A stretch of 10,056 nt of DNA from positions 1 through 10,056 of the forward strand of contig MVQS01000402.1 of assembly GCA_002067855.1 (NCBI GenBank), written 5' to 3'. The notes below the pieces were generated by a model. That model ran no database searches. It was given only the letters and a program-made list of their open reading frames with translations, and was not told where the DNA came from. This document shows positions 5,860 to 10,056 of this stretch, in pieces. Source of the stretch: Syntrophaceae bacterium PtaB.Bin038 (GTDB lineage: Bacteria > Desulfobacterota > Syntrophia > Syntrophales > UBA2192). The translations under genes and the position numbers were made by a program. Within the stretch, counting starts at the first letter, position 1, and each line of letters starts with the position of its first letter.

Positions 5860-5886
5860 TGTATAACGTTTCTTGAAGAAAATCAA
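5860..5886 (-). promoter_or_regulatory. Possible promoter of the small EF-Tu-like gene
   Basis: On the minus strand TTGATT (5881-5886) and TATACA (5860-5865) are 15 bp apart. Each box matches four of six consensus bases and the spacing is shorter than ideal. A promoter is expected here because a terminator (5903-5934) lies just upstream and this AT-rich patch contrasts with its surroundings. The leader would be about 85 nt. A small odd palindrome, TTTCTT-G-AAGAAA (5869-5881 region), lies between the boxes. Confidence 0.35.
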
Positions 5887-5902
5887 GGGGGCCGCGGTGA
5901 AT

Positions 5903-5934
5903 AAAAAAGGGGCGGGGAACTCGGTCCCCACCCC
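5903..5934 (-). terminator. Intrinsic terminator of the alpha ribosomal operon
   Basis: On the minus strand a 10-bp stem (GGGGTGGGGA / TCCCCGCCCC, one G-U pair; plus-strand arms 5925-5934 and 5909-5918) with a 6-nt loop is followed by TTTTTTATT. It lies 24 nt after the rplQ stop codon and closes the long ribosomal transcript. Confidence 0.92.
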
Positions 5935-5958
5935 GGAGATCGCACGCGGACGGTTTGT

Positions 5959-6510
5959 CTACTCCGCCTTCGCCTCGCCCTTCCCGGCCTCGGCGGGTTT
6001 CGGCCCGGCTTTCTTCTCCGCCCCGGGAGCCTTCGCTGCCCTGGGCTTGGCTTCCTTCTTCGCCTTGGGCTCTCTCTTCGCCTTGGGCTCTCTCTTCGCC
6101 TTGGGCCTGCTCTCCTTCTTCGCCGGCTTTTCCTTCTTGGCCTTCTTCTCGGCGGGCTTCGCCATCAGCTCGATCACCGCCATGGGGGCGCTGTCGCCGG
6201 CCCGGAATCCCGTCTTGACGATCCGCGTGTATCCGCCCTGGCGGTCCGCGAACCGGGTCCCGATCTCGTCGAAGAGCTTCTTCACGACATCCTTGTCCCG
6301 GATCAGCGCCGCGGCCTGACGGCGGGCATGGAGACCGCCCTCCTTGGCCAGCGTGATCATCCTGTCGGCCACCCGCCTGAGCTCCTTGGCCTTGACGTCG
6401 GTGGTCTCGATCTTTTCGTGCTTCAGAAACGACGTCACCATATTGCGAAGCATGGCCGTCCGGTGGCTCGTGGTCCTGCCAAGCTTTCTTCCGCCTACCC
6501 CGTGTCGCAT
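5959..6510 (-). CDS. rplQ: 50S ribosomal protein L17 with long basic C-terminal tail
   Basis: L17 is a large-subunit protein near the exit tunnel. The product is 183 residues, against about 115-130 for most bacteria. The core (1-116) has MRHGVGGRKLGRTTSHR at the start, then RNMVTSFLKHEKIETT, KAKELRRVADRMITLAK and GGYTRIVKTGFRAGDSAPMAVIEL, all typical. Residues 117-183 form a Lys/Ala/Pro/Glu-rich, low-complexity tail that includes three six-residue repeats, PKAKRE, PKAKRE and PKAKKE (136-153), encoded by an 18-bp tandem repeat. The tail is probably disordered and RNA-binding or solvent-exposed. I chose the ATG at 6508-6510, which has AAGGA 9 nt upstream; the ATG at 6517-6519 directly abuts that site. 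It lies 22 nt after rpoA and is last in the operon. Confidence 0.96.
   Translation of the reverse strand: MRHGVGGRKLGRTTSHRTAMLRNMVTSFLKHEKIETTDVKAKELRRVADRMITLAKEGGLHARRQAAALIRDKDVVKKLFDEIGTRFADRQGGYTRIVKTGFRAGDSAPMAVIELMAKPAEKKAKKEKPAKKESRPKAKREPKAKREPKAKKEAKPRAAKAPGAEKKAGPKPAEAGKGEAKAE
6061..6114. repeat. 18-bp tandem repeat, three copies, inside rplQ
   Basis: The unit CGCCTTGGGCTCTCTCTT occurs at 6061-6078 and identically at 6079-6096, with a diverged third copy at 6097-6114. It is in frame and encodes the PKAKRE hexapeptides of the L17 tail. Two identical copies suggest recent slippage, so copy number may vary between strains. Confidence 0.9.
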
Positions 6511-6532
6511 GAACAACATTCCTTTCCGGTCG

Positions 6533-7540
6533 TTAGTGTCCGTCGGCGCTTGCGGCCTCTTCCCTTCCCTTGGGCGGCCAGTCGATCTTCATCCCGAGCG
6601 AAAGCCCCATCTCGGAGAGGATCTCCTTGATCTCGTTGAGGGACTTGCGGCCGAAGTTGCGGGTCTTGAGCATCTCCGCTTCCGTTTTCTGCACCAGTTC
6701 GCCGATGATGTGGATGCCCGCGTTCTTTAGGCAGTTGGCCGACCGCACGGAGAGCTCCAGCTCGTCCACGCTCTTCAGGAGGTTTTCGCTGAGCCTCTCG
6801 CTCTGCCCGGCCTCCTCCTGCACCTTCTCCTCCTCCGTCTCCTCGAAGTTGATGAAGATGTCGAGCTGTCCCTTCAGGATCTTGGCCGCGAAGGCCACGG
6901 CGTCCTCGGGCTGCACGCTGCCGTCGGTCCAGACCTCGAGGACGAGCTTGTCGAAGTCCGTGATCTGTCCCACGCGGGCGTGGCTGACGGTGTAGCTCAC
7001 CTTCTTGATGGGCGAGAAGATGGCATCGATGTTGATGGTGCCCTCGGGCTGCTCGGGATCCCGCTCCCGCTTGGCCATGACGTAGCCCTTGCCCATCTTC
7101 ACGACCATCTCGGCCTTCATCTTGCCTCCCGTCGTGAGGGTGGCGATGTGGTGCTCGGGGTTGAGGACCTCCACGTGGGCGTCCGTGATGATGTCGCCGG
7201 CCTTGACGGGGCCCGCCTTGGCCGCGTCGATCTTGATGGTGCGGGGGACATCGCCGTGGAGCTTCAGGCGGACGCCCTTGAGGTTCAGGATGATGTCCGT
7301 CACGTCCTCCTTGACGCCCGGAATGGAGGAAAACTCGTGGAGGACCTTGTCGAACCGGACGGACACGATGGCCGCCCCCTGGATGGAGGACAGCAGCACG
7401 CGCCGCAGGGAGTTCCCCAGGGTGATGCCGTATCCCCTCTCGAGGGGCTGGATGGTGAATTCCGCGTAGGACCTGCTGTGGGTCTTCTCGTCGATCTCGA
7501 TCCGTTTCGGCCGGATCAGGCTGCGCCAGTTTCTCTGCAT
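6533..7540 (-). CDS. rpoA: DNA-directed RNA polymerase subunit alpha
   Basis: The alpha subunit dimerises to nucleate RNA polymerase assembly, and its C-terminal domain contacts UP elements and activators. The product is 335 residues (E. coli 329). Seen: N-terminal assembly domain with SYAEFTIQPLERGYGITLGN (24-43) and SLRRVLLSSIQGAAI (44-58); an acidic linker at about 232-252 (EETEEEKVQEEAG); and the C-terminal domain with SVRSANCLKNAGI (264-276) and RNFGRKSLNEI (294-304). Residues R266, N269, C270, G297, K299 and S300 correspond to E. coli R265, N268, C269, G296, K298 and S299, the DNA-contacting set. The ATG at 7538-7540 has GAGGGA 9 nt upstream; an in-frame TTG two codons earlier is less likely. 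It lies 89 nt after rpsD, the widest gap in the operon, with a hairpin between them. Confidence 0.98.
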   Translation of the reverse strand: MQRNWRSLIRPKRIEIDEKTHSRSYAEFTIQPLERGYGITLGNSLRRVLLSSIQGAAIVSVRFDKVLHEFSSIPGVKEDVTDIILNLKGVRLKLHGDVPRTIKIDAAKAGPVKAGDIITDAHVEVLNPEHHIATLTTGGKMKAEMVVKMGKGYVMAKRERDPEQPEGTINIDAIFSPIKKVSYTVSHARVGQITDFDKLVLEVWTDGSVQPEDAVAFAAKILKGQLDIFINFEETEEEKVQEEAGQSERLSENLLKSVDELELSVRSANCLKNAGIHIIGELVQKTEAEMLKTRNFGRKSLNEIKEILSEMGLSLGMKIDWPPKGREEAASADGH

Positions 7541-7594
7541 AATCAATCTTCCCTCTGGCTATCAGGCTCGCAAACCGCCTGGGATCGGGGTTAT

Positions 7595-7617
7595 CGCCCG
7601 GCGGGTCCGCCCGGGCG
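7595..7617. promoter_or_regulatory. GC-rich hairpin between rpsD and rpoA
   Basis: A 7-bp perfect stem, CGCCCGG (7595-7601) with CCGGGCG (7611-7617), encloses 9 nt that can add a further short pairing. It lies in the 89-nt rpsD-rpoA gap, 12 nt after the rpsD stop codon on the minus strand. There is no T run, so it is not an intrinsic terminator. It could be an mRNA stability or processing element, or chance in GC-rich DNA. Confidence 0.45.
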
Positions 7618-7629
7618 GCTCCTGACAGG

Positions 7630-8256
7630 TTACTTGGAGTAAAGCTCGACCACCAGCTGCTCCTGGACGGGCATGGTGATGTCCTCGCGCGTCGGGATGG
7701 CCTTCACGACGCCCCTGAAGTTGCCTTTGTCCAGCTCCAGCCACCCCGGGATGCCCCTGCGGGCCACCGTTTCGAGGGAATCGAGGATGGGGAGGACCTT
7801 CCGGCTCTTCTCCCGCAACTCCACGACGTCGTCTTTCCGCACCGTGTACGAGGGGATGTTGACCTTCCTGCCGTTGACGAGGAAGTGGCTGTGGCGCACG
7901 AGCTGCCGCGCCTCGTTCCGGGACGGGGCGAAGCCCAGCCGGAACACCACGTTGTCGAGCCTGCGCTCCAGGAGCATCAGGAGGTTCGAGCCCGTGATGC
8001 CCCTCATGCGGTCGGCCTTCTCGAAGTAGCCCCGGAACTGCTTCTCGAGCAGCCCGTACATCCTTTTCAGGCGCTGCTTCTCGCGAAGCTGGACGCCGTA
8101 GTCGGAGTGCTTCTTCCTCGCCTGCCCGTGCTCGCCGGGTGCGTAGCCCCGCCGTTCGAACGCGCACTTCTCGGTGTAGCAGCGGTCGCCCTTGAAAAAC
8201 AGCTTCAGGCCTTCTCGACGGCAAAGCCTGCATTCTGAGCCTCTGTAACGTGCCAA
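7630..8256 (-). CDS. rpsD: 30S ribosomal protein S4, zinc-binding form, TTG start
   Basis: S4 starts 30S assembly by binding the 16S 5' domain and, in E. coli, represses its own operon. The product is 208 residues, typical. Seen: cysteines C9, C12, C26 and C31 in a Cys-X2-Cys...Cys-X4-Cys set, as in zinc-binding S4 of Thermus; SDYGVQLREKQRLKRMYG (51-68); the S4 RNA-binding domain with RLDNVVFRLGFA and RNEARQLVRHSHFLVNGRKVNIPSY; and the C-terminal VVELYSK. The start is TTG (8254-8256). It gives the exact MARYRG family N-terminus and has GGAGG 6 nt upstream, and no ATG or GTG exists between it and the in-frame upstream stop. It lies 42 nt after rpsK. Confidence 0.97.
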   Translation of the reverse strand: MARYRGSECRLCRREGLKLFFKGDRCYTEKCAFERRGYAPGEHGQARKKHSDYGVQLREKQRLKRMYGLLEKQFRGYFEKADRMRGITGSNLLMLLERRLDNVVFRLGFAPSRNEARQLVRHSHFLVNGRKVNIPSYTVRKDDVVELREKSRKVLPILDSLETVARRGIPGWLELDKGNFRGVVKAIPTREDITMPVQEQLVVELYSK

Positions 8257-8298
8257 GTTCTTCCTCCCTGTGGGTCGATGAATCGTTCGTCTGTGGGA

Positions 8299-8691
8299 TT
8301 ACACGCGCCTTCGCTTCGGCGGACGGCAGCCGTTGTGGGGGATCGGCGTGACGTCGCGGATCAGGCTGATCGTCAGCCCCGCGGCCTGCAGCGCCCTGAG
8401 CGCCGACTCCCGGCCCGAGCCCGGCCCCTTCACGTAGACCCGGACGGACCGCAGGCCCTGCTCCTTGGCCTTCTTCACGGCGCTCTCGGCGGCCATCTGG
8501 GCCGCAAAGGGGGTCCCTTTCCGGGAGCCCTTGAACCCCGACATCCCGGAGGACGCCCAGGAAATGACGTTCCCGGTCAGGTCGGTGATGGTGACGATGG
8601 TGTTGTTGAACGTCGACTGGATGTGGGCGATCCCCTCGGGAACGTTCTTTTTCTCGCGCTTCTTTCCGGTCTTTCTCCTCGGACTGGCCAT
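8299..8691 (-). CDS. rpsK: 30S ribosomal protein S11
   Basis: S11 sits on the 30S platform near the E-site mRNA and the Shine-Dalgarno helix. The product is 130 residues, close to the E. coli length. Seen: a basic N-terminus (PRRKTGKKREKK), then AHIQSTFNNTIVTITD (22-37), SSGMSGFKGSRKGTPFAAQ (47-65), VYVKGPGSGRESALRAL (85-101) and the C-terminal DVTPIPHNGCRPPKRRRV. The Asn-Gly pair at 120-121 matches the site where E. coli S11 carries isoaspartate. The ATG at 8689-8691 has GGAGG 4 nt upstream. It lies 27 nt after rpsM. Confidence 0.98.
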   Translation of the reverse strand: MASPRRKTGKKREKKNVPEGIAHIQSTFNNTIVTITDLTGNVISWASSGMSGFKGSRKGTPFAAQMAAESAVKKAKEQGLRSVRVYVKGPGSGRESALRALQAAGLTISLIRDVTPIPHNGCRPPKRRRV

Positions 8692-8718
8692 GTGCCCTCC
8701 AGCTGTCGAATGTCGTGT

Positions 8719-9087
8719 TTACTTCTTCTTGCCGGCGATCGCCCTGCGGGGCCCCTTGCGGGTCCGGGCGTTGGTGTGCGTGCGCTGCCCGCGGCTGGGA
8801 AGCCCCTTGCGGTGCCGCAGCCCGCGGTACGCCCCGACGTCCATGAGACGCTTGATCGACATGGAGACCTCCCGGCGCAGGTCGCCCTCCACCTTGTGCT
8901 CCCGGTCGATGATGTTGCGGATGGCCGTGACTTCCGCGTCGGTGATGACGTCCGTCTTCGTCTCGTAGGGGATGCCCGCCTCGCGGAGGATCTCCTTCGC
9001 CTTGGAGCGGCCGATCCCGTAGATGTAGGTCAGGGCGATCTCCATGCGCTTGTTCTTCGGTAGGTCAACGCCTGCAATTCGTGCCAC
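8719..9087 (-). CDS. rpsM: 30S ribosomal protein S13, GTG start
   Basis: S13 is a 30S head protein that contacts S19, the bridge to the large subunit and the P-site tRNA. The product is 122 residues. Seen: ARIAGVDLPKNKR at the N-terminus, YIYGIGRSKAKEIL (21-34, helix-hairpin-helix type), LRREVSMSIKRLMDVGAYRGLRHRKGLPSRGQRTHTNARTRKG (70-112, shown here as one conserved block) and a lysine-rich tail. The start is GTG (9085-9087), with GGAGG 8 nt upstream, and gives the standard MARIAGV beginning. It lies 28 nt after rpmJ, so there is little space for the S4-binding leader that lies before rpsM in E. coli. Confidence 0.97.
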   Translation of the reverse strand: MARIAGVDLPKNKRMEIALTYIYGIGRSKAKEILREAGIPYETKTDVITDAEVTAIRNIIDREHKVEGDLRREVSMSIKRLMDVGAYRGLRHRKGLPSRGQRTHTNARTRKGPRRAIAGKKK

Positions 9088-9115
9088 TGCTCGGGCCTCC
9101 TCGAATGGTTGTGTG

Positions 9116-9229
9116 TTATCCCTGGCGCTGCTTGTGCTTCGGGTTCTCGCAGATCACGCGCACGACGCCGTGGCGTTTGATGATCTTGCACTTATCGCAC
9201 ATCTTCTTCACGGAAGGTCTTACTTTCAC
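9116..9229 (-). CDS. rpmJ: 50S ribosomal protein L36, zinc-ribbon form
   Basis: L36 is the smallest large-subunit protein and stabilises 23S rRNA folds near the L7/L12 stalk base. Reading the minus strand gives 37 residues: MKVRPSVKKMCDKCKII, followed by KRHGVVRVICENPKHKQRQG and a TAA stop (9116-9118). The zinc ligands C11, C14, C27 and H32 are all present, so this is the zinc-dependent form. The start is GTG (9227-9229), with AAGGGGG about 7 nt upstream. It lies between infA (45 nt) and rpsM (28 nt), the standard position. Confidence 0.97.
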   Translation of the reverse strand: MKVRPSVKKMCDKCKIIKRHGVVRVICENPKHKQRQG

Positions 9230-9274
9230 GATGAAACCCCCTTGTTCTCCATCGGCCCTCGGCCGTTCGGCGCC

Positions 9275-9493
9275 CTACTTCGTCCGGTAGGTGATCCGGC
9301 CCCGCGTCAGGTCGTAGGGCGACAGTTCCACCGTCACCTTGTCCCCGGGGAGGATCTTGATGAAGTGCATCCGCATCTTTCCCGAAATGTGGGCCAGCAC
9401 GCGGTGCCCGTTCTCCAGCTCCACCCGGAACATGGCGTTCGGCAGCGTCTCGACGACCGTGCCTTCCACCTCGATGGGTTCTTCTTTTGCCAT
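9275..9493 (-). CDS. infA: Translation initiation factor IF-1
   Basis: IF-1 binds the 30S A site during initiation. The product is 72 residues, the canonical length, and forms one S1-type OB fold. Seen: MAKEEPIEVEGTV, then ETLPNAMFRVELENGHRVLAHISGKMR with the conserved Gly-His and Gly-Lys-Met-Arg segments, then LPGDKVTVELSPYDLTRGRITYR near the C-terminus. The ATG at 9491-9493 follows GGGAG closely. It lies 13 nt after map. Confidence 0.98.
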   Translation of the reverse strand: MAKEEPIEVEGTVVETLPNAMFRVELENGHRVLAHISGKMRMHFIKILPGDKVTVELSPYDLTRGRITYRTK

Positions 9494-9506
9494 AGGCTCC
9501 CTGCGC

Positions 9507-10056
9507 TCAGCCGAGCCGGCTCAGAATGTCCGGCCCGTTGTCCGTGACGGCCACGGAATGTTCGAAATGGGCCGACAGCTTCCCGTCGGCCGTCACCACC
9601 GTCCACCCGTCCCGGAGGATGTCCACCCGGTAGGTGCCCTCGTTGACCATGGGCTCGATGGCGAACACCATCCCCGATTTCAGCTCGATCCCCCGGCCGC
9701 TCGTCCCGTAGTTGGGGACCTGGGGGTCCTCGTGGAGGCTCTTGCCGATGCCGTGCCCGACGAGATCCCGCACCACGGAGAACCCGGCCGCCTCGACGTG
9801 GCCCTGGATGGCCGCGGAGACGTCTCCGATGCGGTTCCCCGCCCTGACCTCCTCAATCCCCCGGTACAGGGCCTCTTCCGTGACCCGGAGCAACCGCTTC
9901 GCCGCGGGGGTGATCTCCCCCACGGGCAGCGTCACCGCCGCGTCCCCGTAGTAGCCGCCGCGGAGGATGCCGAAGTCGAGACTGACGATGTCGCCTTCCT
10001 TCAGCTCCCTCTCCGAGGGCATCCCGTGCACCACCTCGCTGTTGACCGAGGTGCAC
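9507..10056 (-). CDS. map: Type I methionine aminopeptidase (partial, N-terminus off the window)
   Basis: MAP removes the initiator methionine from new proteins in the cytoplasm. The last 182 residues are present, so about 70-75 are missing. The cut end reads CTSVNSEVVHGMPS, which carries the substrate-side His (E. coli H79). All five metal ligands are visible by alignment: Asp in SLDFG and Asp in YYGDAAVT (E. coli D97, D108), His in VGHGIG (H171), Glu in FAIEPM (E204) and Glu in FEHSVAVT (E235). The second histidine in SLHEDPQVPNYG matches H178. It is the upstream gene of infA, as in many spc operons. In this frame the sequence stays open to the window edge. Confidence 0.97.
   Translation of the reverse strand, partial: CTSVNSEVVHGMPSERELKEGDIVSLDFGILRGGYYGDAAVTLPVGEITPAAKRLLRVTEEALYRGIEEVRAGNRIGDVSAAIQGHVEAAGFSVVRDLVGHGIGKSLHEDPQVPNYGTSGRGIELKSGMVFAIEPMVNEGTYRVDILRDGWTVVTADGKLSAHFEHSVAVTDNGPDILSRLG

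Noticed and set aside
6980..7642. A 220-codon plus-strand open frame opposite rpoA and the rpsD-rpoA gap
   Set aside because: No family motif. It lies antisense to the well conserved rpoA, with composition explained by the opposite strand.
9088..9115. S4-binding autoregulatory leader before rpsM, as in E. coli
   Set aside because: The gap to rpmJ is only 28 nt, too short for the nested pseudoknot leader, and I see no such structure.

Overview
This window is a core housekeeping stretch of a GC-rich, Gram-negative bacterial chromosome. Every gene I can support is on the minus strand, so transcription runs from the right edge (10056) to the left edge (1). An outer-membrane LPS-assembly protein (LptD) implies a diderm cell. 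The order map-infA-rpmJ-rpsM-rpsK-rpsD-rpoA-rplQ, a separate rplM-rpsI-argC cluster, a small EF-Tu-domain-2-like protein and the overall composition suggest Desulfobacterota (former Deltaproteobacteria). That placement is an inference from gene content, not a measured result.

Right part (5903-10056): the end of the spc/alpha ribosomal operon. It holds map (cut by the window edge), infA, rpmJ, rpsM, rpsK, rpsD, rpoA and rplQ, with gaps of 13 to 89 nt, and closes with a strong intrinsic terminator at 5903-5934. These genes make the small-subunit head and platform proteins, two large-subunit proteins, initiation factor 1, the RNA polymerase alpha subunit and the enzyme that removes the initiator methionine. 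S4 and L36 both keep their zinc-binding cysteine sets. rpsD starts with TTG, and rpsM and rpmJ with GTG. L17 has a long basic Lys/Ala/Pro tail that contains an 18-bp tandem repeat.

Middle part (5125-5900): an 86-residue free-standing EF-Tu-domain-2-like protein (5508-5768) with a possible promoter and its own terminator (5331-5367), followed by a 383-bp gene-free stretch (5125-5507). This stretch is the least ordinary part of the window. It holds two different inverted repeats whose arms are both built from 6-bp cores repeated every 8 bp (TGGAAT arms at 5154-5233, GAAGTT arms at 5390-5489), plus two back-to-back GC-rich hairpins with 3-nt loops (5249-5276).

Left part (1-5124): folC (folate synthesis and polyglutamylation) overlaps lptD (LPS transport to the outer membrane) by 4 nt. 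LptD has only two cysteines, which match the pair needed for one non-consecutive disulfide. Just after lptD, a promoter with a perfect -35 box (TTGACA, 17-bp spacer) drives rplM-rpsI. These end in an intrinsic terminator (588-613) placed directly in front of the ribosome-binding site of argC (arginine biosynthesis), which runs off the left edge.

I found no mobile element, CRISPR array, tRNA, rRNA or defence system. The window is mostly conserved core genome. The candidates for something undescribed are the paired 8-bp-period inverted repeats and the small EF-Tu-like protein.
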